Source of the DNA: Elusimicrobiota bacterium
GTDB lineage: Bacteria > Elusimicrobiota > Elusimicrobia > JACQJP01
Reading direction: 5' to 3'
Assembly (NCBI GenBank): GCA_016204975.1
Contig: JACQJP010000030.1
Coordinates: 1 to 56,310 of the forward strand
Length of the DNA: 56,310 nucleotides
The notes beneath the pieces are model-generated. The model worked only from the letters and a program-made list of their open reading frames with translations, did no database searches and was not told the origin of the DNA. This document shows, in pieces, positions 46,067 through 55,177 of the stretch; the stretch's first letter is position 1; each line of letters begins with the position of its first letter. A program made the translations under genes and the position numbers.

Positions 46067-49000
46067 ATGAATAGAGGTTCCATCTGGTTTAAGGGGATTT
46101 CAGTTGTTTTATCCGGGGCGCTGGTTTTGACCGCACCGGGTCTGGGAAGCTATGAAGCTCTGGCGAGGGCCGTTGCCGCCAAACAGGCTCCCGCAAACCT
46201 TGTGGTGGGAGGGGTCTCTCCCGTGGTTTCGTTTTATGGAGGAAGATTGGCCTTGCCGAGAGTCATTGCGTTGGATGGCATGTTTCTAAGTCCTGCCTCC
46301 ATTTCCAATGGAAAACTTCAGTACATCTCCCTGGAACCGGCTCAGGTGGAGAAGATGGGGATTGGGCCGAGCGTGTGGACTGCGGAGAAGTTGGCGGTTG
46401 CTGAGAAACAGGCGGCGGAAATCTGGGCGGAGGTCCAGCGGGATCCTGTCGCGGCGGAGCTGGGTGATCTGGAGCGCGAGACCCCGGGTTTTAGGGAGAT
46501 GATGAACTTGGTGGCGGCTCAACAGGAAGGGCAAGGGAGGGGAAAAGACCTTGGGGAGTCCTTGCACGCCTCCGCCGTTCTCTTTGACCGCAACCTTCGC
46601 GCGAACCAATCTCCCGCGATCCCTGCTATTGTGGCAGCCGGTCAAGATTCGGAAGGCGTCCGGGGCGGTGTCAGCCAAGGACGAAAGCCCAAAACTCCGG
46701 GAAGACCGGGGAATCCCGGCGGGCCCTCGGTTCCGCGACCGGGTCCTCTGGGGAATGTCTATGTGACTTTGGAGGTGCGCATTGCTCGTGTTACGGCCCA
46801 TATTAAGGATTTGATTCAAGCTAAGCTCAGGCAGTTTGAGCCTAAGTTTCAATTGGGTTGGAATGGGGACTATGAGGTTCTTGATCGGAATTGGGGTCCA
46901 TTTCCTCAGGCTAGGCAGTCTTTTATTGTTCGCGTCACGATCCCCAGGTTCCAACTGATAGATTTTGGAACGGCTCTGGGAGACCCCGGGCGGAATGTGC
47001 AATTTTTCAAGGGACGGCCCACTGAGCCGATTGAGGTTGTCAAGCAGAGAAATCAAGACCGGCTGTTTAAGATAGCGGGGGTGCATGCCATTGGCATCGA
47101 AACGGTGGACGCCCTGGTCTGGGCGCAGGGAATCTTTGGGTTCAGCAAAGCCATCCGTGTTGAGTTCGACTCGGAGCGAACTCTCCGACGCGCTCTTTTT
47201 CCCAGACACGCTTCTTCAACCCAGTTCCTTCCTTACCAGTTGGAGGGCTATCCCGTGGTGGCCGGGGTTTCCAAGCCAGCAGTTCTGCAGGGACCTGGGA
47301 GTCCAGGGGCGGCTTCGGTTCCTCGCGCAGGAGCTATTTCCCCGATTCTGCTTAAAGAAGCGGCGGATAAGATCGTGGCTTTGGATGTCAGGATTGAGAA
47401 GGTGGCGTTCCTTTATAGAGGGCCGAAGGGGCGGTTGAGTGGACCGACTGTCCTGGAGGTGTACCTGAAGTCTTCTGCGAGCGATCCCTTCGAGACTGCG
47501 GAGGTCAAGGGAATTGTTCAGGAAGCTATCGCCCAGAAGAGTGATCTTAACTGGCTTAATTCTATAAATGTCGGGGTTTATGGGCTGGAGGAGATACGCA
47601 GCCAGATGATTCAGTTCTGGGCGGACTCCATAGGTTCCAGGACCGAGAAATCCAAGATTCTGGCTAGACTGGAAGAGTTTAAGGACACCCCGGATACGCC
47701 CCAGCCGGCGTTGTCTTTCCTGGAGAAGCTCCAGTTTGCGGTGGAGGCAATCCCGGATGGCGAGAAGTTCCAGGAGCGCAGGAAGGAGTTGACCGAGAGG
47801 TTGTGGCCGGTCATACGGTTTGCCAAGACCCTGGAACAGTTGGAGAGTGAGTTCAGCAAGCGAGTTGAGGAATTTATCGCCACATTGCCTCCAGCGCCGC
47901 ACTTCGGAGATTCCTCTGGTTCTGGGCCTCGAGATGGCCAAAAGGGGATGACGAAGATTAAGTCCCTGCTCCTTTTTGGAACAGCCTTGGCGGCTTTGGC
48001 GGTGGTGCTGCCTTTAAGCGCGGCGGATGGCGTTGTTGCGCCGGTCTGGCTCTCTGGCATCAACATTTGGAGCGCTGTTGCGGGAGTGTCGGCTGCCGCT
48101 ATCGTCGGCACGCTTTACTTTGGAAATCAGGAGCAATCCTATAGCTCCGGCGGTTGGCGGGATCATGAGGCCTATGGTTCTAGCGGCGGCGATCCCTTCC
48201 AATTCTTCCAAGACTTTTTGGTAGTTGTCTTTGGGGTTCTTTTTGTCGGTTTAGGGGGGGCTTCCCTCCTCACCTATGGTTTGGCGATGCAGGGGACCCT
48301 TGCGCCCTACTTTATTGCCATTCCCTTGGTTTTTGGCGCTGTGGGATTGTGGCGTGGAATTAGCCTCTCTGCAAAGAGATTTCCTCAAGAATACCCACGA
48401 AAGTCCTATCAGGCTATCGGACTTTTTGGGGGCGCGGCAGCTGGTTTGGCTCTTGCCGCGATTTTCTGGATCTTTGCTTCGGGAACCCCTGCTTCCGCCT
48501 CCATCGGTTCCCTGGGGGTGAGCCTGCCTTTCTTGGCTGGTTTGGCGTTTGTTGCCGGCAAGGGCTCAAGTCCTGAAGATGTAGATCCGTCTCGTTTACC
48601 CATTGAGTTTGCAGCAGGGATTTCTGCGGAGGATGGCAACCTCTTTCTGGCGGTCATTGCTCTTGAGAAGAACAAAGGAAAAATCTCTGAATTCATCCAG
48701 AGTCTGGGGCTTCCAGCGGAGGAGCTTAAAACTGCGAAGCTGGTGGTTGTGGGTTCGTGGTCTGAGTATGAAGCCAACCCCCCCTCGTTTGGTTTTGATG
48801 TTGAACTGCGCAGCGGAAAAGATGCTGGTACTATTTCTGCGCACTTGGTGGTCAGGGTGGATGACCAGACAAAGGAGATCGCGCTGGATATCCCGGAGGT
48901 GGTGACGGTTGAGACTGATGAGGAGATCCGGAAGCGGATTTTGGAGGAGCTTAGGAAGGAGGGGTCTGTAGAGACGGCGAAGGTGGTCGAGGCCAATTAT

Positions 49001-50908
49001 GGCTTGAAGGATCCCCAGTTTCTGCCGCCGGCAGAGCCTCCCAGCCTGACCTTTGTGCTTTCCCCGCGGATTATAGTGAGTTTTACCTTGAATGGAGAGA
49101 GCCCAACGGGTCTGGGCTTTAAGACTTTCTTTATCTCTGACGCGGCGACTTCCAGAAGGGAGTTTATCTCTGCTGGGGCGGTGTTTGCTAACTATGATCC
49201 CAAAACTCAGGAACTGTCGCTGATCGCTGTTCCCAATGAGTCGGCTGCTTACGTTGGAAATAAGCTGTCCGGTGAAGAGCTTGAACAGCTTCCTGCGTTT
49301 CTCACCAATGTGAGGTTGGCGTTGGATGACAACGGCAAACTGGCCTATAGGAAAGATAAGTTCTCCGGGATTCAGGATTCTCCAAGAAATGTTTGGGGTA
49401 TCGTCAATGACCCGGAGGGTCGCTTCGCCCGGTGGCTTTTGGGGGCGACGACAGAGAGGGATCTGGATCACTTGGCAGAATTGGGCACTGGTGGAATTTT
49501 GGGGGAGCATAACGCCTTTCTGACTGATCTTTCCTACCCTAGGGACCGCATGCCCACCAATGAAGATGTCGGAAACTACCCCCCTGTTTTTGATGGAGTC
49601 GGGGTCTTAGAGGAGCTGACCGGGAAAGGGCGGAGAGTTTTTCCGGGCCTAGCCGGCTACGTGCAGAACTTTAAGAAGCGGCTTCCCCCTCCTAATACGG
49701 AGCCGGCGATTTCCCCTCGAGATGGCCAAAAGGGGATGACGAAGATTAAGTCGCTGATCCTTTTTGGAACGGCCCTGACGGCTTTGGCGGTGGCGGTGCC
49801 TTTAAGCGCGGCGAACATTGGGAATTTTACTCTTCTGGCAACGGCCTCCGGCCCGGGTCTGTTTTTTGTCACCTGGGGATTTATCACGTTGGCCGGCGGG
49901 CTGCTTGGCTATTTTGTATTCCCGAACAAAAGTAGTGGGCGTAGCGATTGGGTCGGTTTTCTGGTGGGGGCCATCCTAGGAGCTGTTGTTGGCCTTCTTA
50001 TTGCCGGGATTGTTTCTGCGGGGGTGGATAGAGCTTCGGCTGCTGCAGCGGGTGGGGCGGTGAGCTTGGCGGCGACCGCCATCTTTGGTTGGCCCTCCAC
50101 GGAGGCTTTAAGGACCGCCAACTCGGAGGAGCACCGAAAGATTGAGGTTGCCATTGAGCGTGCTAAATCGGGTAGCCCCTGGGCCCGCTCAGTCTTGGAG
50201 GAATTTGAGAAGCAGGTGGAGTGGTTCTGGAATCACATCTGGATCGCGGATGACCTAAGCCTGGCCTATCACGCCAGGGCCTTCGGCTCAGCTTATCGCA
50301 ATCCCAACATCGTCTTGACCGCCGACACCATCCGGAACGGCTCCTGGGCCTTCATCGCCTCCAAACTGGTTCGGGAGGCAACTTATTTCACCAAATACTT
50401 TGGGTGGGATGATCCCAGAACCTCCAAGAGGGAAGATATCCCCGCCTCGGTGGAGAAGCTGGCAATTGCCTATGTTTATGATGTCTTAGGCTTTGCCCAG
50501 ATGACTCAGGGCAATTCCAGGTCTTGGGCCACCAATCTGGACCATAACCATAAAAACAAAGGCACCTGGTATGAGTGGTCCTATTATGAGGCCTTAAGGC
50601 AGGTTCTCTGGCTTCCCTTCATAGATACTCGGTTCTTTACCCACCTTAGGGACTTTACCGCACTCGAGGTCAACCGGGACCCCGCCTTTCAGTTTTCTCT
50701 CTATGAAAGATGGACCGGAAAATATTGGAGACCGGGCAGCCCGGAGCACGAGCAGCCTATTCCGGACAACGTTCCACGTCTGGACGAGGCTACCTATAGG
50801 GAGGCGACCAAAAAGATTTATGGCCAGGATGGAAATGGGGACAATAACTCCACAGAAAATTTCCTGGGCCTGGTGCGGGATTGGTTTTTAAGAAACGACC
50901 CTCAGTGA
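46067..50908 (+). CDS. Giant modular exported/membrane protein (about 1613 aa)
   Basis: RBS AGGAGG before ATG 46067; MNRGSIWFKGISVVLSGALVLTAPGLGSYEALA leader; Gly/Pro linkers; two internal signal-like modules; TM clusters. Confidence 0.85.
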   Translation: MNRGSIWFKGISVVLSGALVLTAPGLGSYEALARAVAAKQAPANLVVGGVSPVVSFYGGRLALPRVIALDGMFLSPASISNGKLQYISLEPAQVEKMGIGPSVWTAEKLAVAEKQAAEIWAEVQRDPVAAELGDLERETPGFREMMNLVAAQQEGQGRGKDLGESLHASAVLFDRNLRANQSPAIPAIVAAGQDSEGVRGGVSQGRKPKTPGRPGNPGGPSVPRPGPLGNVYVTLEVRIARVTAHIKDLIQAKLRQFEPKFQLGWNGDYEVLDRNWGPFPQARQSFIVRVTIPRFQLIDFGTALGDPGRNVQFFKGRPTEPIEVVKQRNQDRLFKIAGVHAIGIETVDALVWAQGIFGFSKAIRVEFDSERTLRRALFPRHASSTQFLPYQLEGYPVVAGVSKPAVLQGPGSPGAASVPRAGAISPILLKEAADKIVALDVRIEKVAFLYRGPKGRLSGPTVLEVYLKSSASDPFETAEVKGIVQEAIAQKSDLNWLNSINVGVYGLEEIRSQMIQFWADSIGSRTEKSKILARLEEFKDTPDTPQPALSFLEKLQFAVEAIPDGEKFQERRKELTERLWPVIRFAKTLEQLESEFSKRVEEFIATLPPAPHFGDSSGSGPRDGQKGMTKIKSLLLFGTALAALAVVLPLSAADGVVAPVWLSGINIWSAVAGVSAAAIVGTLYFGNQEQSYSSGGWRDHEAYGSSGGDPFQFFQDFLVVVFGVLFVGLGGASLLTYGLAMQGTLAPYFIAIPLVFGAVGLWRGISLSAKRFPQEYPRKSYQAIGLFGGAAAGLALAAIFWIFASGTPASASIGSLGVSLPFLAGLAFVAGKGSSPEDVDPSRLPIEFAAGISAEDGNLFLAVIALEKNKGKISEFIQSLGLPAEELKTAKLVVVGSWSEYEANPPSFGFDVELRSGKDAGTISAHLVVRVDDQTKEIALDIPEVVTVETDEEIRKRILEELRKEGSVETAKVVEANYGLKDPQFLPPAEPPSLTFVLSPRIIVSFTLNGESPTGLGFKTFFISDAATSRREFISAGAVFANYDPKTQELSLIAVPNESAAYVGNKLSGEELEQLPAFLTNVRLALDDNGKLAYRKDKFSGIQDSPRNVWGIVNDPEGRFARWLLGATTERDLDHLAELGTGGILGEHNAFLTDLSYPRDRMPTNEDVGNYPPVFDGVGVLEELTGKGRRVFPGLAGYVQNFKKRLPPPNTEPAISPRDGQKGMTKIKSLILFGTALTALAVAVPLSAANIGNFTLLATASGPGLFFVTWGFITLAGGLLGYFVFPNKSSGRSDWVGFLVGAILGAVVGLLIAGIVSAGVDRASAAAAGGAVSLAATAIFGWPSTEALRTANSEEHRKIEVAIERAKSGSPWARSVLEEFEKQVEWFWNHIWIADDLSLAYHARAFGSAYRNPNIVLTADTIRNGSWAFIASKLVREATYFTKYFGWDDPRTSKREDIPASVEKLAIAYVYDVLGFAQMTQGNSRSWATNLDHNHKNKGTWYEWSYYEALRQVLWLPFIDTRFFTHLRDFTALEVNRDPAFQFSLYERWTGKYWRPGSPEHEQPIPDNVPRLDEATYREATKKIYGQDGNGDNNSTENFLGLVRDWFLRNDPQ
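47927..48025 (+). repeat. 99-bp internal module A (PRDGQKGMTKIKSLLLFGTALAALAVVLPLSAA)
   Basis: Near-identical nucleotides at 49715 and 53909. Confidence 0.85.
49715..49813 (+). repeat. 99-bp internal module B (PRDGQKGMTKIKSLILFGTALTALAVAVPLSAA)
   Basis: Same module in the same gene, same frame. Confidence 0.85.
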
Positions 50909-50949
50909 AAGAGGCATAGAAAAGGAAAAAACAAAAGGAGAAAAGAAAA

Positions 50950-52698
50950 ATGAGAAGACTTGCGATTCTGTTTTTAGCCTGGGGTGTGGTAGCGTTTTCT
51001 CAGGAGAATGTGCGGGCAGGGGCGGATGTGGACTGCGGTCCTGCGGAACAAATCAGGGCCCTTTTAAAAGAGGTGGACTCTTGTCATGGTGTTTCTCAGG
51101 GGCTGGATTCCGTTTTTTCCTCTTGTGTGGCTCCCCTTCAACGGCTTCTTAAAAAAGCAGCTGCGGGAGCCGCCGAGGATTCTGAAGATTTATACGGGCT
51201 GACCTCCGAGGCGATTAAGGATTTTGTTTGTGTGCAGTATTATAATTCTTCTTCCGGCCAGTCCCTGTATGTTAGAACTTGTGTGACGGACTACACCAAA
51301 AGGGTTCGCGCTACTTTCCCCCCGGCCTGTCGTCAGAAAGAGGAGCAGTCTGAGTCCAGGCACACGGCCCAAAGTTTCCAGCTCCGGGAGGTCGCGGTTC
51401 CGGTTGCTTCCTTGCAGGCGGCGGTTGCCTCCGGGGTCAACTTTGACAACTCCGGGTCCTTCCCGGCTTTCTCGGGGCTTCTCGCCTCCAATTTTACGGC
51501 GGGCAGTTTTTCGAGCCTCAGTCTCCAGGGCCCTCCGGGAAGTAAGCCTCCTCAGGGACCTCCAGGCAGTAAACCCCCCCCGCAGGGGCCACCCGGAAGC
51601 AAGCCGCCTGGCGGAGATGATAAGCCTCCTTCCTCCTCGCCCCCTCCCTCCCGGCCTACCCCTGTATTCGTGGCCCCGGCGCCTCCGCCGGCTTGGTGGA
51701 ACACGGTGGATGAGGAGGAAATCCTCTGGCTGGATGGGCCGTTTTCCGAGCGGGACCTCAGTTGGCAGCAGGGTTCCTGGGATGGGGAAACGCGTTGGGT
51801 GACGGGATGGTACCCCTGGCCCAGGACCTTCGTCAGCGTGGGGCGCGAGGCGGTCTCCGAGAAGTTTATCCGCACCCCGGAAAACCAGGATCAAACCTTC
51901 CGCGTCAATCTGGTCAGCCGGCAGACGGTGACGGTCAAACAGTGCTACTACCGGGCCTACTATGATGTAGAGTGGAACAGCTTCGAGGGAGCCTGGGTGG
52001 GGGTTGGCCCCAACGGCGGTTTTCGCTTCTATCGGTCGTCCTGCTACCGCTCCACCAACTATGGTCCGCGTGAGGAGGATCTCACCCGCCAGGTGTCGGT
52101 GCGGTTCGCTTCCTCTGGAAAACCTATCCTGCCTTGGGAGCAAGAGCTCTTCCGCGTCACGTTTGACGGGCGCAATGTGGGCGTTTTCCCTGTTAATACG
52201 AATAGTGGCCCATCCTATGAGTATCAACCTATCTCCAATGACGGCTACTCGGTGGTTTTGCAGCCTGGAAGAAAGCTGCTTAACTCCCCTTTTCCAGGCG
52301 GAGTAAATCTCCGGGTGGAGCCCACCTCTGATGGCAGGGGTTTTCGCCTCCAGGTGATTGACTGGTGGACAGATTACTACGATAAAATCCCTGGGGAAAC
52401 GCTGGAGCTTTACGTATTGATTGAGGATGCAACCGGCTTGCAGCGCGATCTCTTTGAGTACAGTAAGCGGAATCCTCTGCGACTGGTCACCTATCAGCAA
52501 AGAGACATCCAGAAATCTTCAGGTGAAGCGGAGAATCCTAAGACTTTGGAGATTCGCGGGCCTTGGCAGGCAGATTGGCTTTCTCCTGGGAGCAAGCCCC
52601 GCAGGCAATACAATGTGACCTGGAGTTTCCGGAGAACGGGAAGCAACATCTCCAATGGCTCCTGGATAGACAAGGGGAGGATATTCGTTCAGTTCTAG
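50950..52698 (+). CDS. Secreted protein with Gly/Pro collagen-like linker
   Basis: Signal peptide; GPPGSKPPQGPPGSKPPPQGPPGSKPPGGDDKPPSSSPPPSRPTP linker; Cys-containing N-terminal region. Confidence 0.7.
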   Translation: MRRLAILFLAWGVVAFSQENVRAGADVDCGPAEQIRALLKEVDSCHGVSQGLDSVFSSCVAPLQRLLKKAAAGAAEDSEDLYGLTSEAIKDFVCVQYYNSSSGQSLYVRTCVTDYTKRVRATFPPACRQKEEQSESRHTAQSFQLREVAVPVASLQAAVASGVNFDNSGSFPAFSGLLASNFTAGSFSSLSLQGPPGSKPPQGPPGSKPPPQGPPGSKPPGGDDKPPSSSPPPSRPTPVFVAPAPPPAWWNTVDEEEILWLDGPFSERDLSWQQGSWDGETRWVTGWYPWPRTFVSVGREAVSEKFIRTPENQDQTFRVNLVSRQTVTVKQCYYRAYYDVEWNSFEGAWVGVGPNGGFRFYRSSCYRSTNYGPREEDLTRQVSVRFASSGKPILPWEQELFRVTFDGRNVGVFPVNTNSGPSYEYQPISNDGYSVVLQPGRKLLNSPFPGGVNLRVEPTSDGRGFRLQVIDWWTDYYDKIPGETLELYVLIEDATGLQRDLFEYSKRNPLRLVTYQQRDIQKSSGEAENPKTLEIRGPWQADWLSPGSKPRRQYNVTWSFRRTGSNISNGSWIDKGRIFVQF

Positions 52699-52792
52699 CA
52701 CCCTCCACAGAATTTCGGGTACCAGCCGGGCGCCCAGAGGGCGCCAGCGTGCTAGCCGTAGTTTTTAACGGTCGGCAGGTGGAAGTTTCGTT

Positions 52793-55120
52793 ATGAACAG
52801 AGATTCCAACTGGCTCAAGTTGGTTTCAGTTGTTTTGTCCGGCGCTTTGATTCTGACTGCACCGGGTCTGGAGGCTTACAGCGCCTTTGCGGCGGGAACG
52901 GTGGGAGCCAAACAGGTTGGCCTATCTGGCCGCAACGTCCGCGCTCCTGGAGGGGGAGTGGTTTCCCTACAGGTTTCTGATGTTTCCTGGCAGACGCCGG
53001 GCATAGATCCCACAGCCTTCAACGCCATCCATGCCGCCGCTCTACTTCAAAAACCCCAAGATTCAGGGATTTCTTTCGGCCGGATGGGGGAAGATGCGGT
53101 GGGATGGGGCCTGCCTGGAAGGATGGAGCTTGTCCCGGATCTGAAAAGAGCTTTTGGGCTGCTCAATCCTGCGGAGGATGACATAGGGATGGTCCCTGAT
53201 GCTCCCGGGAAGGTCCGGGGGCAGGAGGCAATCCAGGAAGGTTCCCGGGTGGACCTAGGTGGTATTGTGGGTGAGGTGAGAGATGCTGTTGCGGAGAAAG
53301 ACATTGGGAAGCAATATGTCCGCGTCGGAAAACCTTACCAAAACAGTGTCCCTTTGCCTGCCGCGGTGGTTTTCCCGGGGGCGGTACTGAGGGATTCGCG
53401 GCCCTCCGGTAAGATGAGCCTTTCCGGACAAAAGCCTGGAAGCGCCTCAGAGGGTAGTTCTTTTGGGGGTGCGGATCCCGCAAAACCCGGGGCGCCGGGA
53501 AGGCCGGGAGATCCAGGGAAACCCTCGGTTCCACGGCCGGGTCCTTTGTGGAGCGGCTTTAATTTCGACTTTCGGTATACGGAAGGAATCTCGAGGTATC
53601 GCAGACGAATTCTCGAACAGGCTTTTGGCAAGGATAGGGGGAAGGTGATTCGGTTTGGCCGAGAAACCCTGGGAATTCCAGAGAGGGAAGAGGTGACATT
53701 TAAGGTTTATTACTTCGGATGGCCTGCTAGTTTGCCGGAAAGAGGGCCTGAGAGCCTTATTTACTACAGCATTGTGGCCCTTCAGAAAGGGAGCCTATTG
53801 AGCTATGGGGCTTTTGGAGCTTTAGTAGATTCCGAGAACCAAACCGTGTTTCAACTGATTGATGATAGATTGCAGAAAGGTTCTTCGAAAGATTCCTCCA
53901 GTCCCAGGCCTCGAGATGGTGAAAAGGGGATGACAAGGATTAAGCCGCTGATCCTTTTTGGAGTGGCCTTGACGGCCTTGGCGGTGGCGGTGCCTTTGAG
54001 CGCGGCGAATTTGACTGTTTCTGTTGGATTCGGCGGGTTGTGGCTTCGAGATCTGGCCATGTTGGCTACAGTGATGGCTGTGATGCTGGCTGGGATTCGT
54101 TGGTTGGATCACCAGGAGACGAGCCTGGTTAAAGGGCTTTCCGTGCGGTTTTTCCTGTTGGTGTTGGCTCTAGGTGCCGGTGCGCTGGTTGTTCGTTTTA
54201 TTGATTGGTCCTGGATTGCCGCTTCCGGTGCCTCTCTGTCTTGGCTGGGATTTCCCTTGGCGGGTTTGGCGTGGGTTGCGCAAAATGGATCGGAGTCCGA
54301 CGGCCAGCCTGAATCCGCGAGTCCTCTTCTTCATGACAGAATCGTGGAGGGTTTGAAGAAGGCTGGATTGAATCCCGAGGATTTTGTGACGGATATTCGA
54401 AAACTTCTTGCGCCGGGGGCGGAGAAAAATATTCTGGAGCGCGGTTGGAAGAAGGAGGAATCCTCTCAAGCAGGGTTGCGAGTCTATTCTTTAGGAGATG
54501 CTGTTACCTTTAAGACGGGTCAGCGAGCGACTTACGCTTTGAATGGCTTGGTTTACCTGACCACTTTTGCGGGCCCCGTCATGCAAGCCATCGCCGTGGA
54601 TTCCTCTGGCAAGGTCGTTTTCAACGAGATCCACCGCCTGGATCGAGGGGAGGCGGGTGTTGCGGGTGAATTCACGTCTGATGTTCAGGTGAAGGATCAA
54701 TCCTCGGCCGCATCGGCTCAGAATAGGGGTTCAAGCGGGGAGCTAATAGAGGTTCCGGTGGGGTCTTTTTTGACCTTACTGGTGTTTGTGGCGTGGGCTG
54801 GTTTTCTAAGTCTGCATCCAAACCCCGTACTGCCCACTTGGGTCTTTGTTCTATTTTCTCTTGGGGTCTTTTTTTCGGGCGCTGTCTTTTCTGCTTCGGT
54901 TGCCTTTCGAGCCGTTCGGTGGTTCAATCGGGGATTCTATAAAATGTTACTTAGGAGCAGAGCTCCGGATGATCCGCTCCCTTCCGATGAAGAGATTGAT
55001 AATATGAATTTCAAAGGTTGGGCGGTTGGGGCTGCCATCGCCGCTTTCTTTGTGGGAGGATATTTAGGGCTGAGTTACTTCATGTATCTGTTCAAGTCGC
55101 TGTTTGCGGCAGGCCCGTAG
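52793..55120 (+). CDS. Modular exported/membrane protein, paralogue of the 46067 gene
   Basis: MNRDSNWLKLVSVVLSGALILTAPGLEAYSAFA; PGAPGRPGDPGKPSVPRPGPL linker; third copy of the 99-bp module; TM clusters. Confidence 0.85.
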   Translation: MNRDSNWLKLVSVVLSGALILTAPGLEAYSAFAAGTVGAKQVGLSGRNVRAPGGGVVSLQVSDVSWQTPGIDPTAFNAIHAAALLQKPQDSGISFGRMGEDAVGWGLPGRMELVPDLKRAFGLLNPAEDDIGMVPDAPGKVRGQEAIQEGSRVDLGGIVGEVRDAVAEKDIGKQYVRVGKPYQNSVPLPAAVVFPGAVLRDSRPSGKMSLSGQKPGSASEGSSFGGADPAKPGAPGRPGDPGKPSVPRPGPLWSGFNFDFRYTEGISRYRRRILEQAFGKDRGKVIRFGRETLGIPEREEVTFKVYYFGWPASLPERGPESLIYYSIVALQKGSLLSYGAFGALVDSENQTVFQLIDDRLQKGSSKDSSSPRPRDGEKGMTRIKPLILFGVALTALAVAVPLSAANLTVSVGFGGLWLRDLAMLATVMAVMLAGIRWLDHQETSLVKGLSVRFFLLVLALGAGALVVRFIDWSWIAASGASLSWLGFPLAGLAWVAQNGSESDGQPESASPLLHDRIVEGLKKAGLNPEDFVTDIRKLLAPGAEKNILERGWKKEESSQAGLRVYSLGDAVTFKTGQRATYALNGLVYLTTFAGPVMQAIAVDSSGKVVFNEIHRLDRGEAGVAGEFTSDVQVKDQSSAASAQNRGSSGELIEVPVGSFLTLLVFVAWAGFLSLHPNPVLPTWVFVLFSLGVFFSGAVFSASVAFRAVRWFNRGFYKMLLRSRAPDDPLPSDEEIDNMNFKGWAVGAAIAAFFVGGYLGLSYFMYLFKSLFAAGP
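53909..54007 (+). repeat. 99-bp internal module C (PRDGEKGMTRIKPLILFGVALTALAVAVPLSAA)
   Basis: Conserved with modules A and B at nucleotide level. Confidence 0.85.
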
Positions 55121-55177
55121 GGAGAGGGGGGATCGAGGAATTCGGAGGATAGTCAATTCAAGCCAGGGAGGCGGACA

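Noticed and set aside
51190-52500. 436-aa minus-strand ORF
   Set aside because: Antisense shadow of the Gly/Pro-rich secreted protein gene.
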